Source of the DNA: an uncultured Eubacteriales bacterium | GTDB taxonomy: Bacteria > Bacillota > Clostridia > Oscillospirales > Oscillospiraceae | DNA length: 38,361 nucleotides | Direction of reading: 5' to 3' | Assembly (NCBI GenBank): GCA_900544705.1 | Contig: UQWH01000015.1 | Coordinates: 1 to 38,361 of the forward strand | Part shown: piece after piece, positions 1 to 8,059 of the stretch | How the letters are laid out: each line of letters starts with the position of its first letter | Numbering within the stretch: the first letter of the stretch is position 1 | Position numbers and translations under genes: made by a program | The notes under the pieces: generated by a model | The model's input: the letters and a program-made list of their open reading frames with translations, nothing else | The model's database searches: none | Told to the model about the DNA's origin: nothing

Positions 1-10
1 TTTTGTAGGC

Positions 11-50
11 AGCTTGTCAAAAAAGTCCTTTTGGACTTTTTTGACAAGCT
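11..50. repeat. 18-bp perfect palindrome, intergenic repeat family copy A
   Basis: Arms 11-28 (AGCTTGTCAAAAAAGTCC) and 33-50 are perfect reverse complements around a TTTT loop. Because the arms hold an A-run and a T-run, the inner part can act as a U-tailed hairpin in either direction, so it may back up termination downstream of glmS. The same core, AGTCC-N4-GGACT flanked by A/T runs, recurs at 29329, 34468 and 34659, so this is a dispersed element rather than a private terminator. Confidence 0.75.
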
Positions 51-51
51 G

Positions 52-83
52 AAGCTGGCCGGAGAGGATTCTCCGGCCAGCTT
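52..83 (-). terminator. glmS 3' hairpin
   Basis: Arms 52-64 (AAGCTGGCCGGAG) and 71-83 are perfect 13-bp reverse complements with a 6-nt loop, beginning 6 nt past the glmS stop codon. No clean U-run follows directly on the minus strand; the T-run lies within the adjacent palindrome at 11-50. The two hairpins together probably form the 3' end of the glmS transcript. Confidence 0.65.
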
Positions 84-89
84 GCTGTA

Positions 90-1931
90 TTATTCAACCG
101 TAACGGATTTCGCCAGATTTCTGGGCTTGTCGACGTCGCAGCCGCGCGCCAGCGCCGCATAGTAGGAGAAGGCCTGCAAGGGCACGACATTCAGGCTCGG
201 CTGGAGCAGCGGGTGGATGCGCGGAACGAGCAGGGATTCATCGACCGTCTTGGCAAGCTCGCCCTGCATATCCTCCGTGGAAACGCCCAGCACGTTCGCG
301 CCGCGCGCTTTGACCTCCTTGACGTTGGACATGGTCTTTTCAAACAGCTCCGGCACCGTCGCGACCGCGATGACCAGCGTGTTCTGCTCGATCAGGGAGA
401 TGGGACCGTGCTTCAGCTCGCCCGCGGCGTAGGCCTCGGCATGGACATAGGCGATCTCCTTGAGCTTCAGGGAGCCTTCCAGACAGGTGGCGCTGTCGAG
501 GTTGCGGCCGATAAAGAACACGTCGTGGTGCTTGCTGAAATGCCCGGCCAGCGTGCAGATGCGCTGCATATATTCCTCCGTGAGGATGCGCTCCATCACG
601 TCGGGAAGCTCCAGCAGGCCGCGGCACAGCGCGTCATATTCCTCCTGCGGGAGGGTGCCCAGCTTTTCGCTGATATACAGCGCCAGAAGATCGATCACGG
701 CCAGCTGCGTGGAGTAGGCCTTCGTGGTCGCGACGGCGATCTCGGGGCCTGCCCAGGTGTAGATCACGTCGTGCGCCGCCTTGGAGATGGCGCTGCCGAC
801 GACATTGACGATGGCCAGCGTCCGCGCGCCGCGCGCGTTGGCCTCGCGCAGCGCGGCGAGGGTGTCCGCCGTTTCGCCGGACTGGCTGATGATGATGACC
901 AGCGTATCGTCACCCAGCACGGGCGCGGCGTAGCGGAACTCCGAGGCCAGCACCGGCTCGACCGGAATGCGGCAGGTCTTTTCCAGAATGTATTTGCCAA
1001 GGCAGCCGACATAGTAGGCAGAGCCGCAGGCGACAATATAAATTCTACGGATGCCGCGCAGATATTCCTCCGTCAGCCTGATGTCGTCCAGCACGACGCG
1101 GCCGTCTTTGATGCGGGGGCTGATCGTGGCGCGCAGGGCCTTGGGCTGCTCGTGAATTTCCTTGATCATGAAATGCGGGTAGCCGCCGCGCTCCGCTGCG
1201 GAGAGCTCCCAGGTGATGTGCTCGGGCTTCTTCTCGACCTCCGTGCCGGAAGCGTCAAAGAAGCGGACGCTGTTTGCAGTGAATTCCACAAGGTCGCCGT
1301 CGTTGAGATAAACGACCTCGCGCGTGTGCTTCAAAATGGCCGGGACGTCCGAGGCGATGAAGTTTTCTCCCTGGCCGAAGCCGAAGATCAGCGGGCTGTC
1401 CTTCTTGACACCGATCAGAGTGTCCGGGCAGTCGGCGCAGAGCACGCCCAGAGCATAGCTGCCTTCCAGATCCTTTACGGCACGCTGCACGGCCTTCAGG
1501 AAGCTGCACTCCTGCTCATAGTAGTATTCGATCAGGTTGGCCACGACCTCCGTGTCCGTTTCGGAAGAGAACTGCTTGCCGTGTCCGGCAAGGAATTCCT
1601 TCAGCGCCAGATAGTTTTCAATGATGCCGTTGTGCACCAGGCAGATTTTTTTGTTTGTAGAAACAAGGGGATGGGAATTCTCAAAGGAGGGTGCGCCGTG
1701 CGTTGCCCAGCGGGTGTGACCGATGCCCATCGTGCCGGGGACGGTGGCGCCGTCCTGCGTCATCTCGCGCAGTGCGGCCAGACGACCCTTAGTCTTAGCA
1801 ATCTCAAAGGTATGCTCAGAAAAAATGCACAGGCCGGCCGAATCATAGCCGCGGTATTCCAGCTTGGAAAGACCGTCGAGCAGGATGGGCGCCGCCTGCT
1901 TTTTTCCTACGTAACCAACGATTCCACACAT
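90..1931 (-). CDS. glmS: Glutamine--fructose-6-phosphate aminotransferase (isomerizing)
   Basis: Makes glucosamine-6-phosphate from fructose-6-phosphate and glutamine, the first step to UDP-GlcNAc for peptidoglycan; cytosolic. The 613-residue protein starts MCGIVGYVGKK, with Cys2 as the N-terminal glutaminase nucleophile. An N-terminal glutamine amidotransferase half (about 1-240) is followed by two SIS domains (SIS1 near 295-430 with CGSAYY and SQSGETADT; SIS2 near 460-600). It ends with the family tail KPRNLAKSVTVE. The open frame extends 12 codons upstream, but 1931 is chosen because GGAGG lies at proper spacing before it and Cys must follow Met. It has its own promoter at 1990-2018. The leader is only about 50 nt, too short for the glmS ribozyme usual in Firmicutes. 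Confidence 0.97.
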   Translation of the reverse strand: MCGIVGYVGKKQAAPILLDGLSKLEYRGYDSAGLCIFSEHTFEIAKTKGRLAALREMTQDGATVPGTMGIGHTRWATHGAPSFENSHPLVSTNKKICLVHNGIIENYLALKEFLAGHGKQFSSETDTEVVANLIEYYYEQECSFLKAVQRAVKDLEGSYALGVLCADCPDTLIGVKKDSPLIFGFGQGENFIASDVPAILKHTREVVYLNDGDLVEFTANSVRFFDASGTEVEKKPEHITWELSAAERGGYPHFMIKEIHEQPKALRATISPRIKDGRVVLDDIRLTEEYLRGIRRIYIVACGSAYYVGCLGKYILEKTCRIPVEPVLASEFRYAAPVLGDDTLVIIISQSGETADTLAALREANARGARTLAIVNVVGSAISKAAHDVIYTWAGPEIAVATTKAYSTQLAVIDLLALYISEKLGTLPQEEYDALCRGLLELPDVMERILTEEYMQRICTLAGHFSKHHDVFFIGRNLDSATCLEGSLKLKEIAYVHAEAYAAGELKHGPISLIEQNTLVIAVATVPELFEKTMSNVKEVKARGANVLGVSTEDMQGELAKTVDESLLVPRIHPLLQPSLNVVPLQAFSYYAALARGCDVDKPRNLAKSVTVE

Positions 1932-1942
1932 ATAATAAAAAC

Positions 1943-1989
1943 CTCCGTATGTTGGTGGGTGATTCATTCATCCAGTGTGACATACGGAG
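1943..1989. repeat. 10-bp inverted repeat spanning glmS -10/start site and Shine-Dalgarno
   Basis: Arms 1943-1952 and 1980-1989 (ACATACGGAG on the plus strand) are perfect reverse complements separated by 27 bp. One arm contains the glmS Shine-Dalgarno; the other abuts the -10 box. If transcription starts near 1983, most of the upstream arm is not transcribed. That favours a DNA operator over an RNA hairpin, unless readthrough from dprA supplies the full sequence. Confidence 0.55.
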
Positions 1990-2018
1990 ATTATACACGA
2001 TATCTTTGTCAAAATCAA
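1990..2018 (-). promoter_or_regulatory. Sigma-A type promoter of glmS
   Basis: On the minus strand, TTGATT (2013-2018) and TATAAT (1990-1995) are separated by exactly 17 bp. The predicted start is near 1983, about 50 nt upstream of the glmS ATG. It lies just past the dprA stop codon, so glmS can be expressed independently of the helicase-dprA unit. Confidence 0.75.
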
Positions 2019-2046
2019 CTGAAAATTTGCATTTTTCGTTTTTCTG

Positions 2047-2931
2047 TCAAATTTCGTCGAAAATGGATAATTGTGGAGGACGCAGCGCAGCGAGGCAGTC
2101 GGGCGCCTGCAGCAGCAATTCCGCGCCCAGACGGGCCAGCTCCTGCATGGCGGCAGAGCCATCCTGAAAGGCAAAGACGGGGGACAGACCGCGTCGGAGA
2201 TTGTCTTGCGTGCCGGACCATGTGCCGCCGCTGTGCAGGTCGCTCTGGGCGACGAAGGTTTTTTCTCCCAGCGCATGGATCAGGTGGTTGCGGTGCAGGG
2301 CGCGGGCGGCGGTGAAGGGGCTGTGCCAGCCCTCCTCGCTGCAAAACAGCAGGCGCTCCTGCGGCGCGTGGCGCGTCAGCTCGTCCGGGACAATGCACAC
2401 GACCCGCCCGCCTGCGGCAAGGCAGGCATCCTGCGCGGCGCGGTCAGCGCCGGCAGCGCCGCCGGAAACGAGCGTGCAGCCCTCCTGCGCGGCAAGACGG
2501 CCGATGACCTCGGCGAAGATGCGGTTTTCCGGGCGCAGTGCCCGTGAACCGACCAGACTGACGCAGCACGAATCCAGAATCCGCAGATCACCCCTGAAAA
2601 AGAGAAGGACGGGACATTCGTCGCCCAGCCGCCGCAGGCGTTCCGGGAAGCGCTCCGACAGCCGCGTCAGCACCGTGACGCCGTTCTGCGCGGCGCGCGC
2701 CAGAAAAATGTCCAGCGCCGCCTGCCGCTCCAAAAGGGAGGCGATGCGCTCGGCCGCGTCCGCGGCATAGCCGAGCGAGCGCAGGTAGCGCTCGGTGAGC
2801 TGATTTTCCGCGGGCGCACCGGCCTGCGTCACGCGCAGGCGCAGTATGCGGTATTCCCGCGGGGTCAGCGGAGCAAGACCGTCGTCCAGCGCGCCGCACA
2901 GGAGCAGCAGCGTCCGTTCCGCCCGGCGCAT
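2047..2931 (-). CDS. dprA: DprA/Smf-like DNA-processing protein, short form
   Basis: Rossmann-like DprA/Smf family protein. Canonical members bind single-stranded DNA and load RecA during transformation. The 294-residue product has an N-terminal helical region (about 1-105) and the DprA core with VSLVGSRALRPENR near 125 and SGGAAGADRAAQDA near 155. The latter stands where classical DprA has SGLARGID-x2-AH, so this is a divergent form. The C-terminus (ending LSIFDEI) is too short to hold the winged-helix domain of longer members. Its ATG overlaps the helicase stop by one base (TGATG) with no clear Shine-Dalgarno, so it is probably translationally coupled. A related nucleic-acid-sensing paralogue rather than competence DprA is possible. 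Confidence 0.82.
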   Translation of the reverse strand: MRRAERTLLLLCGALDDGLAPLTPREYRILRLRVTQAGAPAENQLTERYLRSLGYAADAAERIASLLERQAALDIFLARAAQNGVTVLTRLSERFPERLRRLGDECPVLLFFRGDLRILDSCCVSLVGSRALRPENRIFAEVIGRLAAQEGCTLVSGGAAGADRAAQDACLAAGGRVVCIVPDELTRHAPQERLLFCSEEGWHSPFTAARALHRNHLIHALGEKTFVAQSDLHSGGTWSGTQDNLRRGLSPVFAFQDGSAAMQELARLGAELLLQAPDCLAALRPPQLSIFDEI

Positions 2932-4115
2932 CAGAAGCGCTTGCGCGGCGGATGCTTTTCCTCGACGGGCGCAGGGACGAGGCAGCCGTATTCGTCAAAA
3001 ATCATGGGAGTGATGTGGAATTCTGCAAATTTTGCAATCTCATCGAGCTTGACGCGCTCCGGCAGGGAGCCGATCAGCGTGAAGGAAATGCCCTTCTTGC
3101 GCGCGCGGCCCGTGCGGCCGATGCGGTGGATATAGTATTCGTTTTCGTCCGGAACATCGTAGTTGATGACGGCGTCCACGTCGTCCACGTCGATGCCGCG
3201 GGAAGCGACGTCCGTCGCGACCAGCACCGGCAGCTTGCCCTTGCGGAAGGCGGCCATGGTCTTTTCGCGCGTGGCCTGCTTGATGTCCCCGTGCAGGCAG
3301 TCGGCCTGGATCCCGCTGCGCCGTAGCGCGTCGCTGAGATTCTGGCACATCACCTTGGTGTTGCAGAAGATGATGACGCGCTCAAACACGCCCGAGCGCA
3401 GGATGCGCAGCGTGGCTTCCTCTTTCTCCAGCCGCGGCACGGTGATGGAATACTGGTCGATGTCGGGCTTGCTCTCGGCGGTGGGGGCGACGGTGATCTC
3501 CACCTCGTCGCGCTGGTACATCCAGCTCACCGTCATGACCTCCTGTGAGATGGTCGCGGAGAACAGGCCGAGATTCACGCGGTTTTTGATGCGGTTGAGG
3601 ATCTTGGTCACGTCGTCAAAAAAGCCCATGTCCAGCATCCGGTCGGCCTCGTCGAGAATGACGGTCTTGATGCGGTCAAGACGCAGATTCTTGCGGTTGT
3701 AGTGGTCGGTCAGGCGGCCGGGCGTGGCCACGACGATGTGCGGATGCTGCTGCAGGCTGCGAATCTGCGGCTCCATGCGCTGCCCGCCGTACAGGACGGT
3801 GATGCGGATGTCCTTATAATAGGTGAGCAGGCCGCGCAGCTCATCTGCGATCTGGATGGCAAGCTCGCGCGTGGGCGCGAGGATCAGACCCTGCAGATCG
3901 TCGCTGGCGGGGTCGATGTGCTCGATCATGGGGATGCCGAAGGCGAAGGTCTTGCCGGTGCCGGTAGGCGCCTTGGCGATCACGTCCTTCCATGCGAGCA
4001 GCGGGGGAATGGCCTCCTCCTGCACGCGCGTGGGCAGGCCGACGCCCTTTTTCTCCAGCGCATTCAGGATCTCTTCGCTGACGCCCAGCTCCTGAAATGT
4101 TTTGATTGTTTCCAT
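2931..4115 (-). CDS. DEAD-box ATP-dependent RNA helicase
   Basis: Cytosolic RNA helicase that remodels rRNA/mRNA structure using ATP. All core motifs are visible in 394 residues: Q-motif region (TFQELGV), Walker A APTGTGKT near 40, PTRELA, DEAD in VILDEADRMLD, SAT in LFSATIS, and HRIGRTGRARKKG near 330. There is almost no C-terminal extension beyond RecA domain 2, so no DbpA-type RNA-binding tail. The frame runs 14 codons further upstream, but METIKTFQEL at 4115 has AAGGAAG at suitable spacing. First gene of a unit with dprA; promoter at 4208-4236. Confidence 0.93.
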   Translation of the reverse strand: METIKTFQELGVSEEILNALEKKGVGLPTRVQEEAIPPLLAWKDVIAKAPTGTGKTFAFGIPMIEHIDPASDDLQGLILAPTRELAIQIADELRGLLTYYKDIRITVLYGGQRMEPQIRSLQQHPHIVVATPGRLTDHYNRKNLRLDRIKTVILDEADRMLDMGFFDDVTKILNRIKNRVNLGLFSATISQEVMTVSWMYQRDEVEITVAPTAESKPDIDQYSITVPRLEKEEATLRILRSGVFERVIIFCNTKVMCQNLSDALRRSGIQADCLHGDIKQATREKTMAAFRKGKLPVLVATDVASRGIDVDDVDAVINYDVPDENEYYIHRIGRTGRARKKGISFTLIGSLPERVKLDEIAKFAEFHITPMIFDEYGCLVPAPVEEKHPPRKRF

Positions 4116-4207
4116 AACGAACTTCCTTTTATTCCGTGCGTTTTGACGTTCCAGCACGCCGATTCTTCGGAAAATGCCAAAACTCCGCAGTATAATCTAT
4201 CTTGTAT

Positions 4208-4236
4208 ATAGTATCAGACCAAACGGCGGATTGCAA
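4208..4236 (-). promoter_or_regulatory. Promoter of helicase-dprA unit
   Basis: On the minus strand, TTGCAA (4231-4236) and TACTAT (4208-4213) are spaced by 17 bp. The predicted start near 4201 gives a leader of about 85 nt before the helicase ATG. Confidence 0.55.
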
Positions 4237-4265
4237 GCCGGTTTTCCGCAAAAAGCGGAGAAAAT

Positions 4266-4295
4266 ATAAAAACGGCGCTGTTTTTACGGCGCCGT
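4266..4295 (-). terminator. Intrinsic terminator overlapping the end of the PPTase gene
   Basis: Minus-strand hairpin with arms ACGGCGC (4289-4295) and GCGCCGT (4272-4278), followed by TTTTTATATTTT. The upstream arm overlaps the last codons of the phosphopantetheinyl transferase gene. It closes the leftward GT2-PPTase unit. Confidence 0.8.
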
Positions 4296-4886
4296 AATCA
4301 TGGAAAGTACATATTCCTCTGTTCGCTCATGCAGAAGCGGATGTCCGCAGACCTCCGGCAGAAGTCCGGCGGCGTCAGCGGCGGCAAATGCGCGCAGGTC
4401 GGCAGCGATGCCCTCGCCCGTGTATTTGCAATAAGCCTCCTTCGCCGTCCAGACGGCGAGAAAGCGCGCACTGTCAAATTCCCTGCCTGCGGAAATATAG
4501 CGCAGTTCCTCCGGTGTGCAGACCCGCTTTGCCAGCGCCGGACGAATGGGGCGGAGCGCCTCTATGTCCGCGCCGATCTCGCGGCTGGACACGGCACAGG
4601 CAACAAAAAAACCGGAGTGGGACAGGCTGAAATGCAGGCCCGTTTCCGGACACAGGGGCTTGCCTCTGTCCGTGTAGGAAAAACGGAGTGCTGCACCGTC
4701 CGCGCCCGCCTGCGTCAGAAGCTGCCGCGCCAGATGGTCGGCGCAGATGCTTCTCGTCCGGTCGTCCGCCCGGCGGAAGGATTCGACGCGCGCGCGCTTT
4801 TCCGGGTCAAGCTGCGCCTGCCAGCATGCCAGCTCCTCCGGCGAGACGGTCCGCCAGTCAAGAATGGCGCGAAGCACGGTATTCAT
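4284..4886 (-). CDS. Sfp-type 4'-phosphopantetheinyl transferase
   Basis: Transfers phosphopantetheine from CoA to the conserved Ser of carrier proteins. The 200-residue protein (from MNTVLRAILDW) carries the two Sfp-family signatures: IGADIEALRPIR (magnesium/CoA site) and WTAKEAYCKYTGEG. The length fits compact Sfp-like enzymes. An upstream in-frame ATG at 4916 exists but has a Shine-Dalgarno only one base away; 4886 is preferred though its own site is weak. The gene overlaps the end of the glycosyltransferase gene by 29 nt, so it is coupled to it. It sits divergently from two carrier domains (C-terminus of the ligase at 6137 and the ACP at 9380), which are the likely substrates. Confidence 0.88.
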   Translation of the reverse strand: MNTVLRAILDWRTVSPEELACWQAQLDPEKRARVESFRRADDRTRSICADHLARQLLTQAGADGAALRFSYTDRGKPLCPETGLHFSLSHSGFFVACAVSSREIGADIEALRPIRPALAKRVCTPEELRYISAGREFDSARFLAVWTAKEAYCKYTGEGIAADLRAFAAADAAGLLPEVCGHPLLHERTEEYVLSMITAP

Positions 4887-5895
4887 ACCACAGCGCCAGC
4901 AGCCGCAGGAAGGCATACTCCACCGGCACGGTCAGCACGCAGGAGATCAGCCACGCGGGCAGCAGCGGCATACCGGGGATCATGTTCAGCAGGCTGCAAA
5001 AGGTGAAGCGCATACTTGTGCGGATCGCAGTGATGATGAAGGTGCGCGGGCCGCAGCCGTAGCGCAGACCGCGGAATACAAGGAAACGGTTGCACAGATA
5101 GCCCAGCGCGGCGATGAGCAGCGCGCACAGCGGGATGGTCAGTGCACTGTAATCCCACCCAAGCAGGAGGGACACCGCGCCGATCAGCACACCGTGAAGA
5201 ACAGCCATGAAAATGGACACGCGCGCGGTGCAGATCACGCGCAGGTAGATGCGCAGCGTGTCGCGCACGGGGTCAAAGTGGGAGCTCTGGTTGTTATTCA
5301 GATAAATGACCTCGATGGGAAGACAGCGGATGGGAAGCTCCTGACGCTCGGCATAGAGCAGAACGTTCATTTCGTAGTCGTATTTATTGCCGCTGATCTT
5401 GCACAGCCATGAAAGATACTCCGCCGTAAAGCCGCGCAGGCCGGACTGGTTGTCCGAGAGATAGTAGCCGCCGGAAAGCGCGCAGATGAAGCGCGACATG
5501 GTGTTGCCCAGACGGGAGCGGAAGGGGACATCCTTGCCCTTGAGCGCGCGGGTAGTCAGCACGAAGGGATGACCTTTTTCCAGTTCCTCGCGCACGCGGC
5601 AGATGTCGCGGACGCTGTGCTGGCCGTCGGCGTCGGCGGTGATGAAGGCGCCGCAGCGCTCCTTTTCCTCGGCAAGGTAGCGCATCCCGTACTTCAGAGC
5701 GAAGCCCTTGCCGCCATTTCTGGGGTAGGAGAGCACCTGCGCGAAGGCAGAAACTTGTGAAAAAATGGGAACATAGTCCGGGCCGCTGCCGTCGTCCACG
5801 ACGACGATGTGGAAGTTTTCCTGCTTCAGCGCCTTGACCAATGCGACCAGCTCTCCCGCGGGCTGATAGGCCGGGATCAGTACGGTGACGTCCAT
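4858..5895 (-). CDS. Membrane-anchored family 2 glycosyltransferase
   Basis: 345 residues. An N-terminal GT-A domain resembles dolichol-phosphate mannosyltransferases: VTVLIPAYQP at the start, VVDDGSG near 40, TADADGQH near 85, and a GLRGFTAEYL segment. It is followed from about residue 215 by a hydrophobic region with about four membrane spans, similar in layout to GtrA-like domains. It probably transfers a sugar from a nucleotide or lipid-linked donor at the cytoplasmic face. Start 5895 is supported by AGGGGG; the frame extends 12 codons upstream without support. It is first in a two-gene leftward unit with the PPTase, divergent from a lipid-type operon, so the acceptor may be a lipid; that is inference. 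Confidence 0.85.
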   Translation of the reverse strand: MDVTVLIPAYQPAGELVALVKALKQENFHIVVVDDGSGPDYVPIFSQVSAFAQVLSYPRNGGKGFALKYGMRYLAEEKERCGAFITADADGQHSVRDICRVREELEKGHPFVLTTRALKGKDVPFRSRLGNTMSRFICALSGGYYLSDNQSGLRGFTAEYLSWLCKISGNKYDYEMNVLLYAERQELPIRCLPIEVIYLNNNQSSHFDPVRDTLRIYLRVICTARVSIFMAVLHGVLIGAVSLLLGWDYSALTIPLCALLIAALGYLCNRFLVFRGLRYGCGPRTFIITAIRTSMRFTFCSLLNMIPGMPLLPAWLISCVLTVPVEYAFLRLLALWYEYRASRHS

Positions 5896-5976
5896 TTCGT
5901 TTCCCCCTTGCACCGCTGCTCTGCGGTGCATCGTACAATTCTGACAAATTCCGCCGAAATGTGCAGAATCCTTTTT

Positions 5977-6005
5977 ATTATATTTCCCGACGCGGCCTTT
6001 GTCAA
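5977..6005 (-). promoter_or_regulatory. Consensus promoter for the GT2-PPTase unit
   Basis: Minus strand TTGACA (6000-6005) and TATAAT (5977-5982) with a 17-bp spacer, a full consensus match. The leader of about 75 nt contains a 7-bp hairpin (GCACCGC/GCGGTGC, 5917-5936) just before the Shine-Dalgarno. Confidence 0.85.
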
Positions 6006-6078
6006 CTCATTCCGCACGTGAGAGATGGGAAACACCGCGAAAAACGGGGAAATCTGATACTCTGCGGCTCGGAAACGG

Positions 6079-6107
6079 TTGACGTTCGGTTGGGACTGTG
6101 ATATGAT
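6079..6107 (+). promoter_or_regulatory. Promoter for the acyl-ligase/acyltransferase operon
   Basis: TTGACG (6079-6084) and TATGAT (6102-6107) with a 17-bp spacer. The predicted start near 6114 lies almost at the first in-frame ATG (6116), which supports the downstream ATG at 6137 as the true ligase start. It is divergent from the promoter at 5977-6005, only about 75 bp away. Confidence 0.8.
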
Positions 6108-6136
6108 AACCCAGAATGAAGATACGGAGGCAGACC

Positions 6137-8059
6137 ATGGTTTTTTGGAAGCGGGAGCTGCGCGATCTTGCTGCGTCGCAGCGTCGGTTTGAAGATATTT
6201 TTCACATTTTTACCGGGGAATTCACGGATACGCCGTTTTCCGAGCAGTATCGCGCCGGGCGCACGGTGCGCATGAGCTATGCGGAGCTGGCAGAGCTTAC
6301 CAACCGCATTGCGCGGGTGCTGCACGCACGTTTTTCCGGAAAAGAGGGGGCGTTTCTTGCCCTCAAAATGGAAAATTCTCCGCTATGGGTGGCGGCTTTT
6401 TTCGGCATTTTGCAGGCCGGCTTCCGGCCGCTGCTGTTGAACCTGCGCCTCGATGAGCAGACCCTGCGCGAGGTCACGGCCGATGCGCAGGCTGCTGCAG
6501 TGCTGACGGATCACCCGGAGGAGGGCTGCTTTGATCTTTCCGGTTGCAGCGACGCACCGGCGTTTTCCCCCTGCTGGGCCGATGAGATCGCCCTTCTGAC
6601 CTCCGGCACGACCGGCCGCTCAAAGCTGATCGTCTACAGCGGCGCGGCCATCTGCGAACAGCTCTTGCAGACCACGGACATCGTCCGGCGCAGCCCGGAG
6701 ATCAAGCACGACCGTCTGGCGCGCGGCATCCGGATCCTGGCCTTCCTGCCGTTTTACCACATTTTCGGCCTATGCGCGACCCTCCTGTGGTTCGTGTTTT
6801 TCGGAACGACCTTCGTATTTCTGGAATCACTGGATGCAAAAAACATCCAGTTTACCTGCAAATACGGGCGGGTCACCCACTTCTTTGCCATTCCGACCGT
6901 CTGGGATATGACGGCTCGCCAGATCGTCCGCACGGCGGAAAAGCAGGGCCAGCTCGAAACGCTGCGCCGCGCCGTGCGCCTGTCCAACCGCATCCAGAGC
7001 GCACTGCCGCACTTCGGCACATGGCTTGCGAGAAAGGTTCTGTTCAAAAAGGTGCGCGCGCAGGCGCTCGGCACGGAGCTGATGTACTGCATCAGCGGCG
7101 GCGGCTTCATCCGGCCGGAAACGCTGGAGCTGATGAACGGCCTTGGCTACGGCCTGCGCAACGGCTACGGCATGACCGAAACGGGCATTTTGTCCGTGGA
7201 ATTGTCGAACCGCGCCTCCAGACGCAATTCCGGCACCGTCGGCCTGCCGCTTTCCGCGGTGGGCAGCGGCAGCCGCATTTCCCCGGAGGGACTGCTGGAG
7301 GTTCGCGCGCCGTTGCTTTACACGGCGCAGATCGTGGACGGCGTGCGCATCGAGCGCGACCCGGCGGCGTGGTTCACCACGGGCGACTGCTTCCGCGTGG
7401 ATAAGACCGGCCGCTGGTACATCACCGGCCGCCGTGGCGACCTCATCATCGGCGCGAATGGCGAAAATCTCAGCCCTGACCTGATCGAGCAGCGCCTCGA
7501 TCTGCACGCGGGACTTGCTTCCTGTGTGTTCGGCATGGAGGTGGAGGGCGACGAGCGCCCGGTGCTGCTGATTCAGGTGCCTTCCGTGGACGATGCTTAT
7601 GCCTGCGCGTCTGCGGCGCAGGCGGCCTATGACGCGATCGACACCCTGCCCCTGACGCTGCGCCCCGCGCGGGTCTACTGCACGCAGCAGGAGATCCCCC
7701 AGAACCTGGGCAAGACCCGCCGCGCGGTGCTTAAAGAGCGCATCGCTTCCGGCAAAGTCACGCTCGTGCCCGCGCAGAAGCCGGACGGCGCGCAGCTTGC
7801 CGCGCTGAAGGACGAAAGCCTGCGCGCGCTCACGCAGGAGCTCTGCGGCGTGATCCGTGAGGTCACGGGTGCGGAAACCGTCGCGCCGGATACGCACGTG
7901 CTGCACGACCTCGGCGTGGACAGTATGACCTATTATGCGATCTTCTCCGCAGTGTCCGAGCACTGCGGCGTTGCCCTTGCGATGGACGCGGCGCGGCCGC
8001 TCTTCACGCCCCGTGACTTTGCCGCGGAGGTCCTGCGGGAAAGGAGCGCACAGGCATGA
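6137..8059 (+). CDS. AMP-dependent acyl ligase fused to a C-terminal carrier domain
   Basis: 640 residues. The ANL adenylation domain shows LLTSGTTGRSKLIVYSG near 152 (phosphate loop), GYGMTETGI near 343, TTGDCFRVDKTGRWYITGR near 413 and the A10 lysine motif IPQNLGKTRR near 520. A carrier domain follows, with LGVDSMTYY and the phosphopantetheine-accepting Ser near 596. It should activate a carboxylic acid, probably fatty, with ATP and load it onto its own carrier or a partner ACP. GGAGG precedes ATG 6137; ATG 6116 sits at the predicted transcription start and lacks a site. The stop overlaps the next gene (ATGA). Fatty acyl-ACP ligase is favoured over an NRPS module because two acyltransferases follow; substrate unknown. 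Confidence 0.88.
   Translation: MVFWKRELRDLAASQRRFEDIFHIFTGEFTDTPFSEQYRAGRTVRMSYAELAELTNRIARVLHARFSGKEGAFLALKMENSPLWVAAFFGILQAGFRPLLLNLRLDEQTLREVTADAQAAAVLTDHPEEGCFDLSGCSDAPAFSPCWADEIALLTSGTTGRSKLIVYSGAAICEQLLQTTDIVRRSPEIKHDRLARGIRILAFLPFYHIFGLCATLLWFVFFGTTFVFLESLDAKNIQFTCKYGRVTHFFAIPTVWDMTARQIVRTAEKQGQLETLRRAVRLSNRIQSALPHFGTWLARKVLFKKVRAQALGTELMYCISGGGFIRPETLELMNGLGYGLRNGYGMTETGILSVELSNRASRRNSGTVGLPLSAVGSGSRISPEGLLEVRAPLLYTAQIVDGVRIERDPAAWFTTGDCFRVDKTGRWYITGRRGDLIIGANGENLSPDLIEQRLDLHAGLASCVFGMEVEGDERPVLLIQVPSVDDAYACASAAQAAYDAIDTLPLTLRPARVYCTQQEIPQNLGKTRRAVLKERIASGKVTLVPAQKPDGAQLAALKDESLRALTQELCGVIREVTGAETVAPDTHVLHDLGVDSMTYYAIFSAVSEHCGVALAMDAARPLFTPRDFAAEVLRERSAQA

Noticed and set aside
1931..2046. 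glmS ribozyme
   Set aside because: A good promoter leaves only about 50 nt of leader and no ribozyme-like double pseudoknot could be traced.
213..2315. 700-codon open frame on the plus strand
   Set aside because: It mirrors glmS and part of dprA, has no ribosome site and no protein-like features.
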